A stretch of 64,000 bases of DNA from Dokdonella sp. (GTDB lineage: Bacteria; Pseudomonadota; Gammaproteobacteria; Xanthomonadales; Rhodanobacteraceae), in the NCBI GenBank assembly GCA_019634795.1, contig JAHCAR010000008.1, positions 62,001 through 126,000 on the forward strand. The letters are read 5' to 3'. The notes beneath the pieces are model-generated. The model saw nothing but the letters and a program-made list of their open reading frames with translations. It was not told the DNA's origin and made no database searches. Position numbers and translations under genes: made by a program. Numbering within the stretch: the first letter of the stretch is position 1; each line of letters opens with the position of its first letter. Positions 1 through 8,854 of this stretch are shown here, piece by piece.

Positions 1-1031
1 AGAAACCGATCGGCCACGATCTCGCCTCGGCGATCGCGATCAACGACGGCGTGACCCGCGTGTTCGACGAGGACCGCGTGTTCCGCGTCGATCACTACCT
101 CGGCAAGGAAGGCGTGCAGAACCTGATCTCGCTGCGCTTCGGCAATGCCCTGTTCGAACCGCTGTGGAACGCGCGGCACATCGAGCAGGTGCAGATCACG
201 GTCGCCGAAACGGTCGGCGTCGAAGGCCGCGGCGGCTATTACGACAGCTCTGGCGCGATGCGCGACATGCTGCAGAACCACCTGTTGCAGCTGCTCTGCC
301 TGACCGCGATGGAGCCGCCGTCGCACTTCGATCCGAGCGCGGTGCGCAACGAGAAGCTCAAGGTGCTGCGTTCGCTGCGCCTGATCGGACGCAACGAGGT
401 CGCCAGCGAAAGCGTGGCCGGGCAATACACGGCCGGCGCCGTCGACGGCGTCGCCGTACCGGGCTACCTGACCGACCTCGGCCATGCCAGCCACACCGAA
501 ACCTTCGTCGCCCTGCGCGCGCACATCGACAACTGGCGCTGGTCCGGCGTGCCGTTCTACCTGCGCACCGGCAAGCGCATGCCGCGCCGCTGCACCGAGA
601 TCTACCTGCAGTTCCGCGCCGTGCCGCATTCGATCTTCGCCACCAGCGGCGTGCGCGTCGAGCCGAACGCGATGGTCATCCTGCTGCAGCCCGAGGAGCG
701 CATCCAGCTGACCCTGATGCACAAGACCCCGGGCCTCGATCGCAACGGCCTGCGCCTGTCCCAGGTCGCGCTCGACCTCGATGTCGACGAGCAGTTCGCC
801 GCGCACCGGCGCCGGCTCTCCTACGAGCGCCTCTACCTCGATGCGATCGAAGGCAACGGCACGCTGTTCGTGCGCCGCGACGAGACCGAGGCGGCCTGGC
901 AGTGGGTTGACGCAATCTTCGATGGCTGGAAAGCGTCGGGCAGCACGCCGAAACCGTATCCGGCCGGAACCTGGGGGCCGAGCAGCGCGGTCGCGATGAT
1001 CGAGCGCCACGGCCACAGCTGGCGCGAATAG
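1..1031 (+). CDS. zwf: Glucose-6-phosphate 1-dehydrogenase (5' truncated by window edge)
   Basis: Oxidises glucose-6-phosphate to 6-phosphogluconolactone with NAD(P)+, the entry step of the Entner-Doudoroff and oxidative pentose phosphate routes; cytosolic. The frame is already open at base 3 (KPIGHDLASA), so the ATG at 51 is internal and the amino-terminal nucleotide-binding domain lies outside the window. The active-site block RVDHYLGKE (substrate-binding H and K) is at the start of the visible part. The later part contains the typical substrate-binding stretch around FYLRTGKRMPRR and ends within the usual family length. The gene is first in a tight cluster, with pgl starting 5 bp after its stop, so transcription presumably starts left of the window. 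Confidence 0.96.
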   Translation, partial: KPIGHDLASAIAINDGVTRVFDEDRVFRVDHYLGKEGVQNLISLRFGNALFEPLWNARHIEQVQITVAETVGVEGRGGYYDSSGAMRDMLQNHLLQLLCLTAMEPPSHFDPSAVRNEKLKVLRSLRLIGRNEVASESVAGQYTAGAVDGVAVPGYLTDLGHASHTETFVALRAHIDNWRWSGVPFYLRTGKRMPRRCTEIYLQFRAVPHSIFATSGVRVEPNAMVILLQPEERIQLTLMHKTPGLDRNGLRLSQVALDLDVDEQFAAHRRRLSYERLYLDAIEGNGTLFVRRDETEAAWQWVDAIFDGWKASGSTPKPYPAGTWGPSSAVAMIERHGHSWRE

Positions 1032-1036
1032 AACCG

Positions 1037-1741
1037 ATGCCCTGGACCGAAACCCGACATGCCGATGCCGACGCGCTGGCCGCCGCCGTGGCCGGACGCC
1101 TCTCGGCCATCGTCGATGAAGCGCTCGCCGCGCGCGACGCGGCCACCCTGGCCCTGGCCGGCGGCCGCACGACGCCACCGATCCTGCGCCATCTGGTCGC
1201 CGCAATGCGCGACGCGTCGAAGCTGACGATCCTGCCGACCGACGAACGCTGGGTGGCGGCCGATCATGCCGACTGCAATGCCCGCCAGTTGCGCGAAGCC
1301 TTCGCCGGCGTCGACGGCGTGCGCTGGGTCACGCTCGCGCCGGATCGACCGCGCGGCAAGGCCGATGCAGGCTTCGCCAATGCCATGCTGTCGACGGTCG
1401 AGGCGGCCTTCGATGCCTGCCTGCTCGGCATGGGCGCCGACGGCCATTTCGCCTCGCTGTTTCCCGGCGCGGCCAATCTGCGTGCCGCGCTCGATCCGGC
1501 CAGCGACGCGGCCGCCGTGGCCATCGTTCCCGATCCGATGCCGGTGGCGGGTCCGCATCCGCGCATCAGCCTGAGCCTGGCCCGCCTGCTGCACAGCCGC
1601 CACATCCTGCTCGCCGTGACCGGCCACGAGAAGCACGCCGTGCTCGCCCGCGCCATGCGCGAGAACGATCTGATGCACCTGCCGGTCGCCGCCCTGCTGC
1701 ATACCGCCGGCAGCCACGTGGAAATCCACTGGAGTCCCTGA
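1037..1741 (+). CDS. pgl: 6-phosphogluconolactonase
   Basis: Hydrolyses 6-phosphogluconolactone to 6-phosphogluconate, linking Zwf to Edd. The 234-residue protein has the DevB/Pgl-type layout: a phosphate-binding [10 protein letters not shown] segment near residues 36-45, the ILPTDERWV block near 68-76, and the [16 protein letters not shown] signature in the middle. The start lies 5 bp after the zwf stop. Its TGA shares its last base with the ATG of edd, so translation of the two is probably coupled. Length and motifs are normal for the family. Confidence 0.93.
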   Translation: MPWTETRHADADALAAAVAGRLSAIVDEALAARDAATLALAGGRTTPPILRHLVAAMRDASKLTILPTDERWVAADHADCNARQLREAFAGVDGVRWVTLAPDRPRGKADAGFANAMLSTVEAAFDACLLGMGADGHFASLFPGAANLRAALDPASDAAAVAIVPDPMPVAGPHPRISLSLARLLHSRHILLAVTGHEKHAVLARAMRENDLMHLPVAALLHTAGSHVEIHWSP

Positions 1742-3561
1742 TGAGCCTGCATCCCGTCATCGAACGCGTGACCACGCGCATCGCCGAACGCAGCCGCGAC
1801 CTGCGCGACGACTACTTGTCGCGAATGGAGGCGCTGCGCACGCGCAACCCGGCGCGTGCGCGCCTGAGCTGTGGCAACCTGGCCCACGGCTTCGCCGCGG
1901 CCGGCGCCGACAAGCCGCTGCTGCGCGGCGCGCGCGGCGGCAACATCGGCATCGTCACCGCCTACAACGACATGCTCTCGGCGCACCAGCCGATGGAACA
2001 CTACCCGGCCCTGATCCGCGCCGCCGCACGCAACGCCGGCGGCGCGGCCCAGGTCGCCGGCGGCGTGCCGGCGATGTGCGACGGCGTGACCCAGGGTCGC
2101 GACGGCATGGAACTCTCGCTGTTCTCGCGCGACACGATCGCGCTGGCCACGGCGGTTTCGCTCTCGCACGACATGTTCGATGCCGCTCTGCTGCTCGGCG
2201 TCTGCGACAAGATCGTGCCGGGCCTGCTGATCGGCGCGCTGAGCTTCGGCCACCTGCCGGTGCTGTTCGTGCCGGCCGGGCCGATGCCCTCGGGCCTGCC
2301 GAACAAGGAAAAGGCCGCGGTCCGCCAGCGCTATGCCGAGGGCAAGGCCAGCCGCGAGGAACTTCTCGAAGCCGAAGCGAAGTCCTATCACGGCCCCGGC
2401 ACCTGCACCTTCTACGGCACCGCCAACTCGAACCAGATGCTGCTCGAGGTGATGGGCCTGATGATGCCCGGCGCCGCCTTCGTCAATCCCGGAACGCCGC
2501 TGCGCGATGCGCTGACCGTGGCCGCCACCGAACAGGCCCTCAAGGTCACCGCGCTCGGCGAGCACTACACGCCGCTGGCGAAGACGCTCGACGAAAAGGC
2601 CATCGTCAACGCGATGGTCGGCCTCGCCGCCACCGGCGGCTCGACCAATCACGCGATCCACCTCGTCGCGATCGCGCGCGCGGCCGGCCTGCGCATCGAC
2701 TGGGACGACCTCGACGAACTCTCGCGCGCGACGCCGCTGATCGCGCGCATCTATCCGAACGGCAGCGCCGACGTGAACCATTTCCAGGCCGCCGGCGGGC
2801 TCGGCTTCGCCATCCGCGAACTGCTCGACGCCGGCCTGCTGCACGCCGACATCCATTGCGTGCATGGCGGCGACCTGCGCGCGCAGGCGCGGGAACCCGA
2901 GCAGGTCGACCTCAAGCTGCGCTGGCGCGAGCCGCCGGCAGCCTCGCTCGACAACGGTGTGTTGCGCACGGTCGCCGAGCCCTTCGACGTCGAAGGCGGC
3001 CTGCGCCGGCTTTCGGGCAACCTCGGCCGCGCCGTGGTCAAGATCTCGGCCGTCGCGCCCGAGCATCGCGCGATCAATGCGCCAGCGCGAGTATTCGACT
3101 CGCAGGATGCCCTGCTCGATGCGTTCAAGGCCGGCACGCTCGACGGCGATTTCGTCGCCGTGGTCCGCGCCCAGGGTCCGCGCGCGAACGGCATGCCCGA
3201 ACTGCACAAGCTGACCCCGACCCTCGGCCTGCTGCAGGATCGCGGCCAGCAGGTCGCCCTGCTCACCGACGGCCGCATGTCGGGCGCCTCGGGCAAGGTG
3301 CTGGCAGCGATCCATGTGGTGCCCGAGGCGATTGCCGGCGGCGCCCTCGCCCGCGTGCGCGAAGGCGACCCGATCCTGATCGACGCCGAGGCCGGCCGCC
3401 TCGACCTGCTCGTCGATGCCGCCGAACTCGATGCGCGCGAGCAGGCCCGGTTCGACCTCTCGCCCTCGCATCACGGCCTCGGCCGCGAGCTGTTCGGCCT
3501 CATGCGCCAGGCCGCCGGCACCGCCGAACAGGGCGCCTGCAGCCTGTTCGTGGAGGCCTGA
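1741..3561 (+). CDS. edd: Phosphogluconate dehydratase
   Basis: Converts 6-phosphogluconate to 2-keto-3-deoxy-6-phosphogluconate, the committed Entner-Doudoroff step. The 606-residue protein matches the IlvD/Edd family in length. Visible blocks include the dihydroxyacid-dehydratase-type [15 protein letters not shown], the cysteine-containing [11 protein letters not shown] and [16 protein letters not shown] (expected 4Fe-4S ligands), and the carboxy-terminal [11 protein letters not shown] block. It follows pgl with a one-base stop/start overlap. The next gene, glk, begins 200 bp downstream after a REP-like inverted repeat. Confidence 0.96.
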   Translation: MSLHPVIERVTTRIAERSRDLRDDYLSRMEALRTRNPARARLSCGNLAHGFAAAGADKPLLRGARGGNIGIVTAYNDMLSAHQPMEHYPALIRAAARNAGGAAQVAGGVPAMCDGVTQGRDGMELSLFSRDTIALATAVSLSHDMFDAALLLGVCDKIVPGLLIGALSFGHLPVLFVPAGPMPSGLPNKEKAAVRQRYAEGKASREELLEAEAKSYHGPGTCTFYGTANSNQMLLEVMGLMMPGAAFVNPGTPLRDALTVAATEQALKVTALGEHYTPLAKTLDEKAIVNAMVGLAATGGSTNHAIHLVAIARAAGLRIDWDDLDELSRATPLIARIYPNGSADVNHFQAAGGLGFAIRELLDAGLLHADIHCVHGGDLRAQAREPEQVDLKLRWREPPAASLDNGVLRTVAEPFDVEGGLRRLSGNLGRAVVKISAVAPEHRAINAPARVFDSQDALLDAFKAGTLDGDFVAVVRAQGPRANGMPELHKLTPTLGLLQDRGQQVALLTDGRMSGASGKVLAAIHVVPEAIAGGALARVREGDPILIDAEAGRLDLLVDAAELDAREQARFDLSPSHHGLGRELFGLMRQAAGTAEQGACSLFVEA

Positions 3562-3593
3562 GCGATGACAACGGACCGCTGCATTCCACCTCA

Positions 3594-3684
3594 CCGTCGT
3601 CCCGGCGAAAGCCGGGACCCAGTGCGTTGGTCTTTCGTGTTGTTGGAAGAAGGCGCTGGATCCCGGCTTTCGCCGGGACGACGA
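3594..3684. repeat. REP-like inverted repeat pair between edd and glk
   Basis: Two arms carry the same GTCCCGGCGAAAGCCGGGAC-type palindrome in opposite orientation: about 3594-3618 (reading CGTCGTCCCGGCGAAAG...) and 3658-3683 (reading ...CTTTCGCCGGGACGACG), with about 40 bp between them. Each arm is itself a hairpin, and together they can fold into one long stem-loop. This motif class is common in proteobacterial intergenic spaces. It sits inside an operon and so would be transcribed, where it could stabilise or attenuate the mRNA between edd and glk. I see no U-tract that would make it an ordinary intrinsic terminator. Confidence 0.85.
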
Positions 3685-3761
3685 GCCCGCAATGAATCTG
3701 AGGAAGCGGGCGGACGAGAGTTTCGAGTGCGCGCGGCCATCGCAATCGGCAGATCGAATCG

Positions 3762-4760
3762 ATGACGTCGGAAAAGCGCAACCTCGGCCTGATCGCCGAC
3801 ATCGGCGGCACCAATGCGCGCTTCGCGCTGACCGACCTGGCCTCGCCCGAGGTCACGATCCTCGAACCGCGCTCGCTGCAGGGCGCGGAGTTCGCCAGCC
3901 TGCAGCACGCCGCCGAACACTATCTCGCCGAGGTCGGCGTGCAGCCGCGACGGGCAGCCCTCGCGGTCGCCTCGCCGGTCGATATGGACGAAATCCGCCT
4001 GACCAATCGCGCCTGGTCATTCAGCCGGGCCGAGTTGCAGAGCCGGCTCGGCCTCGATGAACTGCGCATGCTGAACGATTTCGGCGCGGTCGCCTGGGCG
4101 GTGCCGGCGCTGAAAGGCGAAGATCGCGTCCACCTTTACGGCCCGAGCCACGCGCAAATGCGCGGACCGGTCTCCCTGGTCGGCCCCGGTACCGGCCTCG
4201 GCGTCGGCCTGCTGGTCGGCTCGGAGGCGTCCGGCTGGCAGGTTGTCGAGACCGAAGGCGGCCACGTCACCTTCGCCCCGATCGGCGACGAGGAACATCG
4301 CATCGCACGCTGGCTCGATGCGCGTTTCGGCCGCGCCTCGACCGAGCGCGTATTGAGCGGCGACGGCCTTTCGCATATAGCGGCCGCACTCGGCGGCAGC
4401 GACGGCGGACCGCGCGACGGCCGCAACGTGCCGCTGCGCGATCCGGCCGATATCGTCGCCGCCGCGCTCGATGGCCACGACCTCGAGGCGCGGCGCACGC
4501 TGGCCCGGTTCTGCTCGGTGCTCGGCAGCGTTGCCGGCGACACCGCCCTGATCCATGGCGCTCGCACGGTCGTTATCGCCGGCGGCATCGTGCCGCGCTT
4601 CATCCCGTTCCTGCGCAGCAGCGCCTTCCGCGAACGCTTCCTCGCCAAGGGGCGCTTCTCGACCTATCTCGAAGCGGTCAGCATCGAGGTGATCGTGCAT
4701 GCGCAACCGGGCCTGCTCGGCGCCGCCGTGGCCCTGCGCCAATCCACCCGAGGACCCTGA
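3762..4760 (+). CDS. glk: Glucokinase
   Basis: Phosphorylates free glucose with ATP to feed Zwf. The 332-residue protein belongs to the bacterial Glk family: the phosphate-binding LIADIGGTNARFAL is at about residues 9-22, the LLNDFGAVAWAVP-like MLNDFGAVAWAVP follows near 104, and the adenosine-binding GPGTGLGVGLL comes near 140. The start ATG follows the REP-like spacer after edd. The stop lies 4 bp before the ATG of eda. Its placement inside the Entner-Doudoroff operon fits a dedicated glucose route. Confidence 0.94.
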   Translation: MTSEKRNLGLIADIGGTNARFALTDLASPEVTILEPRSLQGAEFASLQHAAEHYLAEVGVQPRRAALAVASPVDMDEIRLTNRAWSFSRAELQSRLGLDELRMLNDFGAVAWAVPALKGEDRVHLYGPSHAQMRGPVSLVGPGTGLGVGLLVGSEASGWQVVETEGGHVTFAPIGDEEHRIARWLDARFGRASTERVLSGDGLSHIAAALGGSDGGPRDGRNVPLRDPADIVAAALDGHDLEARRTLARFCSVLGSVAGDTALIHGARTVVIAGGIVPRFIPFLRSSAFRERFLAKGRFSTYLEAVSIEVIVHAQPGLLGAAVALRQSTRGP

Positions 4761-4764
4761 CCCG

Positions 4765-5424
4765 ATGACCCGCTGGACTCCCGAATCGCGCGCCGAGCGC
4801 ATCGACGAACTGCTTTTCGCAGCCCCGGTGCTGCCGGTCATCGCGATCGATCGGCTCGAAGACGCCGTGCCGCTCGCCCGCACCCTGGTCGATGCGGGCC
4901 TGCCGGTGCTCGAAATTACCTTGCGCAGCGAGGTCGCGATCGAAGCGATCCGCGCGATCGCGAACGAAGTCCCCGGCGCGATCGTCGGCGCCGGCACCGT
5001 GCTCGATGCCGATGCGCTCGGCGCGGTCGCCGAAGCGGGCGCGGTGTTCGCCATTGCACCGGGTTCGACCGAAGCGCTGTATGCGGCCGCCGCCTCGGCA
5101 AGCATTCCGTTCCTGCCGGCGATCGCGACGGCCAGCGAACTGATGCGCGGGCTCGAACACGGCCACCGCCGCTTCAAGTTCTTCCCGGCCGAATCGGCTG
5201 GCGGGGTCAGTGCACTGAAGGCGTTCGCCGGTCCCTTCGCCAGCGTGCGCTTCTGCCCGACCGGCGGCATCGACGCGAACAAGGCACCGGCCTACCTGGC
5301 CCTGCCCAACGTGATCACGGTCGGCGGTTCGTGGATGCTGCCGAAAGCCGCGCTTGAGGCACGTGACTGGACCGCGATCGGAGACCTGGCGTCGGCTTGC
5401 GCGGCGCTTGCCAGGCGCGGTTGA
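4765..5424 (+). CDS. eda: KDPG aldolase (2-keto-3-deoxy-6-phosphogluconate aldolase)
   Basis: Cleaves KDPG to pyruvate and glyceraldehyde-3-phosphate, closing the pathway. The 219-residue protein has the class I aldolase layout: PVIAIDRLEDAVPLA near the amino end, the catalytic-glutamate segment LEITLRS, GAGTVLDADAL, and the Schiff-base lysine in RRFKFFPAES (Lys near residue 138), then CPTGGI. I place the start at the ATG at 4765, 4 bp after the glk stop. The frame continues upstream to 4699, but that extension would overlap glk and has no family similarity. Confidence 0.95.
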   Translation: MTRWTPESRAERIDELLFAAPVLPVIAIDRLEDAVPLARTLVDAGLPVLEITLRSEVAIEAIRAIANEVPGAIVGAGTVLDADALGAVAEAGAVFAIAPGSTEALYAAAASASIPFLPAIATASELMRGLEHGHRRFKFFPAESAGGVSALKAFAGPFASVRFCPTGGIDANKAPAYLALPNVITVGGSWMLPKAALEARDWTAIGDLASACAALARRG

Positions 5425-5452
5425 GGGCATTGTTGCGAAGAGCGCGACAGGC

Positions 5453-5940
5453 GGCGCGGGTTTCGACGACCGGTGCCGCGCCACCCCTTCGTTGTAGGAG
5501 CGGCTTTAGCCGCGATGCTTTTTTTTGAGGCAAACCGAAAGGCATCAGCTTCGCGGCAACGTGATGAAAAGCATCGCGCCTGAAGGCGCTCCTACGAAGA
5601 GCGCGAGACGAGCGCGAAGCGCGTTAGGGGGCGCGGGCTTCGATTGCCGTCCTCGCGCTACCGCTTCGTTGTTGGAAGCGGCTTTAGCCGCGATGCTTTT
5701 TTGAGGCAAACCGCAAGGCATCAGCTTTTCGGCAACGTGACGACGAGCATCGCGCCTGAAGGCGCTCCTACGACGAGCGCGAAGCGCGCGAGACGAGCGC
5801 GAAGCGCGACAGGGGGCGTGGGTTTCGATTGCCGCCCTCGCGTCCCCGCTTCGTTGTAGGAGCGGCTTTAGCCGCGATGCTTTTTTTGAGGCAAACCGCA
5901 AGGCATCAGCTTTTTGGCAACGTGACGAAGAGCATCGGCG
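5453..5940. repeat. Three tandem ~180-bp intergenic repeat units
   Basis: The eda-lacI spacer is almost filled by three copies of one unit. Its core (GTAGGAGCGGCTTTAGCCGC followed by GATGCTTTT, then GGCATCAGC, then GCATCGCGCCTGAAGGCGCT) starts at 5491, 5668 and 5853, giving periods of 177 and 185 bp. Each unit holds two hairpins facing each other (AGCGGCTTTAGCCGC and AGGCGC reversed) with short GAGCGCGAAGCGCG iterations between. The third unit breaks off after GCATCGGCG. The same hairpin core recurs at 11.9-12.1 kb, so it is a genome-dispersed Xanthomonadales-type element. No gene is seen here. Confidence 0.88.
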
Positions 5941-6095
5941 TGCCAAAACCCGGCAGCCCAAGAACGCGAACCAAATAGGGTCCGTCGAACACCTCCCTCC
6001 GGCATGTTCGATGCCCTCCCAAAGCCAGTGCAGATGGCCGGCTCCGCCAATGCTGCAATGCAGAACGCCCTGTCTGTCACGATCCGGTAAAAAGG

Positions 6096-7169
6096 ATGTC
6101 CCGCGAAGACATCGGTACCGGGCCAGTGAGCATTAAGGGAAAAGCCACCTCGTTCGATATCGCCTATGAAGCAGGCGTGTCGCAATCCACCGTTTCGCGC
6201 GCCCTGAGTGGCAGCTCGCTGGTCAGCCTCGATACGCGGCGCAAGATCCAGGCGATCGCCAAGCAGCTCAACTACAAGGTCGACAAGAACGCCTCCTGCC
6301 TGCGCCGGCAGAATTCGGTGACCCTGGCCCTGCTCCTGTTCGAGGATCCGACCCCGGACGATTCGCTGATCAATCCGTTCTTCCTCTCGATGCTCGGCTC
6401 GATCACGCGCGCCTGCGCGCGCCAGGGCTACGACCTGCTGATTTCGTTCCAGCAGTTCTCCAACGACTGGCACGCCGACTACCAGGACAGCCACAAGGCC
6501 GATGGCCTGATCCTGCTCGGCTACGGCGACTACCTCGTCGCGCGCAGCACGCTGCAGAAGCTCGAAGACCAGAACACGCATTTCGTGCGCTGGGGTGCCG
6601 TGGTCGAAGGCCAGCCCGGCATTTCGGTCGGTTGCGACAACCTCGATGGCGGCCGCGCCGTTACTGCGCACCTGATCGGCCTCGGCCGCAAGCGCATCGC
6701 CTTCGTCGGAAGCATCGGCGAGCAATGCCCCGAATTCCTCGATCGCTACCGCGGCTACTGCGCCGCGCACGAGGCGGCCGGCCTAGCGATCGATCCGCGA
6801 CTGCAGGTCGATGCGCTCGATTCGACCGAGCAGGTCGGTCACGAGGCCGTGGCCGAGCTGTTGCGCAGCGGCGTCGAGATCGACGGCGTGTTCGCGGCCA
6901 GCGACCTGCTTGCGATCGGCGCCACCAATGCTCTGCTCGAAGCCGGCCTGCGCGTGCCCGAGCAGGTCTCCGTGGTCGGCTTCGACGACATTCCGCTGGC
7001 CAGCTACGCAAGCATCCCGCTGACCACGGTCCAGCAGGACACCAAGCAGGCCGGCGAGATTCTCGTCGAGCGCCTGCTTCAGCAGATCCGCGGCGAGCCG
7101 GTCGAGAGCGTCATGCTGCCGGCCAGGGTCATCGTGCGGCGCTCGTGCGGCGCTCGCGTTTCGCCATGA
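6096..7169 (+). CDS. LacI-family transcriptional regulator
   Basis: A 357-residue LacI/GalR repressor. The helix-turn-helix is at residues 14-40 (DIAYEAGVSQSTVSRALSG), followed by the hinge and a periplasmic-binding-protein-like effector domain with the family blocks VGFDDIPLASYASIPLTTV near 290-310. The ATG at 6096 is directly preceded by AAAAAGG. The GTG at 6126 just ahead of the HTH is an alternative start. It is convergent with the amylase gene, and their 3' ends overlap by 41 bp. With the amylase and sugar transporter next door it probably regulates maltodextrin use, as the comparable mal regulators of Caulobacter and Xanthomonas do. No operator could be assigned. Confidence 0.92.
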   Translation: MSREDIGTGPVSIKGKATSFDIAYEAGVSQSTVSRALSGSSLVSLDTRRKIQAIAKQLNYKVDKNASCLRRQNSVTLALLLFEDPTPDDSLINPFFLSMLGSITRACARQGYDLLISFQQFSNDWHADYQDSHKADGLILLGYGDYLVARSTLQKLEDQNTHFVRWGAVVEGQPGISVGCDNLDGGRAVTAHLIGLGRKRIAFVGSIGEQCPEFLDRYRGYCAAHEAAGLAIDPRLQVDALDSTEQVGHEAVAELLRSGVEIDGVFAASDLLAIGATNALLEAGLRVPEQVSVVGFDDIPLASYASIPLTTVQQDTKQAGEILVERLLQQIRGEPVESVMLPARVIVRRSCGARVSP

Positions 7170-8853
7170 GCTGATCGAGCCGCGCGCGCAGGGCGGGCCG
7201 GCTGACCGGCGCATCGAGCAACCAGATCGCGACACCGTGCGCGGGCACCTCGAGGGTCGGTGCCGCGGCGGCGCCGATCGTCAGCGGCGGTGAACCGGCA
7301 TCGAGCGCATTGCGCCAGGTCCCGGGTTGCTGCATCGGGCCGAGCATGAAGGTCTGTGCTTCGTCGCCCTTGTTGAGCAGGACCAGTGCGGTCTGGGCGA
7401 CGCCCTCGTGCTGGTAGACGCGATAGAACACGGCGCGGTCTCCGGCCAGTTCGAGATCGAGCTGCAGGCCGCGCTGCAAGGCCACTGAGGCTTCACGCGC
7501 ATGGGCCACGCGACTCAGCGCGGCGCGGATCGGATGGCTGCGCGCCGCGGCGATGCCTTCGGCGCCGAAATAATTGCGGTTGCCGTGGTGCTCGGCGCGA
7601 CCGCGCATGAAGCCCATCTCCGAACCGTAGTAGACGACCGGGATGCCGCGCGCCGTGAACAGCCAGTTGTGCGCGTCGATGAAGGCGTTGTCGCTGCCGG
7701 CGAAGCGCGCCATGTCGTGGTTGTCGTAAAACGTGGTCAGCTCATAGGGGTTCTGGTACGGACCGCCTTCGATCGCAAGTGCGGGGCCGAGCGCTGCGTA
7801 GTCGCCGCCCGGCTTCTCGAACGTCGCGGCGATCGCCTGCTTCATCGGAAAGTCGAGCACGCTGTAGTGGCCGTTTTCGTTCCAGGTGTAGGGCGCGATC
7901 TTGGCCGCTTCGTAGTCGAAGGCCTCGCCGAACATGAAGAAGCCGGGATGGCCTTCGCGGATGCGCGCGGCGAAGCGATTCCAGAATCCGAGCGGCTGGT
8001 GGCCGATCGTGTCGACGCGGAACGCCGCCGCGCCCTGCCCGATCCATTGCCGGTAGGCGCCGACGAGGTAGTCCATGACGGCCGGATTGTCCGGATTGAA
8101 GTCGCCGAGCTGGGCCAGGTCGGGTTTCGTGTTGTACCAGCGCTGCAGCGGGTTGTGCGCCGGATCGAGCTTGGCGGGCGGCAGGTTGCCGTGGTCGGCG
8201 AGCAGCGTGCCTCCGGCATCGAAGACCTGGCCGAAGCCGGGCTGCTTCTGCGGCATCGACCAGGCCGGCGAGCTGTGGTTGGCGACGATGTCGAGCACGG
8301 TCTTGAGGCCCTTCGCGCGCAGGCCACGGGTCAGCTCGGCGAAACCGAGACCCGGACTCGGCAGGTGCTCGTCGACCGCGTAGAAATTCATGCCCCAGTA
8401 GCCGTGGTAACCGGCCTTGCCGCGATCGGTCAGGAACGAGGTGCAGGTGACCTCGTCGCCGCCGGTGAACGCTTCGTCGGGGTTGTCGACGATCGGCGTG
8501 ATCCAGACCGCACTGAAGCCCATCTCGCGGATGTAATCGGCATTCTCGAGCAGGCCGCGGAAATCGCCACCGAGATAACCGAGGTGGGCGACCACGCCGT
8601 CCGGGCAGCGCAGCGGTATGTCGAAGCTCGGGTGGGCGCCGCCCTGGTCGCGCTGGTCGTTGCGCGGATCGCCGTTGACGAAGCGGTCGGTGACGACGAA
8701 ATACACGGCCTCACTGGCGAACGGCTCGAGAGTGCCGTAGTACTCGGCCACGGCCGGTATCCCCGCGGGCGCACCGGGGCTGGTCGGTGCCGACGCGCAG
8801 GCGGCCAGCGCGAGCGTGGCGCAGACTCCGAGAAACACAGGTATGCCACGCAT
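7129..8853 (-). CDS. Secreted GH13 alpha-amylase family lipoprotein
   Basis: A 574-residue glycoside hydrolase family 13 enzyme acting on alpha-glucans or maltodextrins. The start at 8853 gives a lipoprotein signal (VCATLALAAC, Cys near residue 17), so it is probably anchored at the outer membrane or in the periplasm. The four GH13 regions are intact: KTVLDIVANHSS, AAFRVDTIGH with the nucleophile Asp, FMFGEAFD with the acid/base Glu, and FYDNHDMARF. The carboxy-terminal 90 residues look like the usual beta domain. It begins one base after the stop of the MFS gene and forms an operon with it. An upstream in-frame extension to 8961 would overlap that gene and lose the signal peptide. Confidence 0.93.
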   Translation of the reverse strand: MRGIPVFLGVCATLALAACASAPTSPGAPAGIPAVAEYYGTLEPFASEAVYFVVTDRFVNGDPRNDQRDQGGAHPSFDIPLRCPDGVVAHLGYLGGDFRGLLENADYIREMGFSAVWITPIVDNPDEAFTGGDEVTCTSFLTDRGKAGYHGYWGMNFYAVDEHLPSPGLGFAELTRGLRAKGLKTVLDIVANHSSPAWSMPQKQPGFGQVFDAGGTLLADHGNLPPAKLDPAHNPLQRWYNTKPDLAQLGDFNPDNPAVMDYLVGAYRQWIGQGAAAFRVDTIGHQPLGFWNRFAARIREGHPGFFMFGEAFDYEAAKIAPYTWNENGHYSVLDFPMKQAIAATFEKPGGDYAALGPALAIEGGPYQNPYELTTFYDNHDMARFAGSDNAFIDAHNWLFTARGIPVVYYGSEMGFMRGRAEHHGNRNYFGAEGIAAARSHPIRAALSRVAHAREASVALQRGLQLDLELAGDRAVFYRVYQHEGVAQTALVLLNKGDEAQTFMLGPMQQPGTWRNALDAGSPPLTIGAAAAPTLEVPAHGVAIWLLDAPVSRPALRARLDQLMAKRERRTSAAR

Positions 8854-8854
8854 G

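Noticed and set aside
1264..3594. A 776-codon open frame on the minus strand opposite pgl and edd
   Set aside because: It is antisense to two well-supported genes, is Arg/Gly/Ala/His-rich without motifs, and such frames are expected in GC-rich codon-biased DNA.
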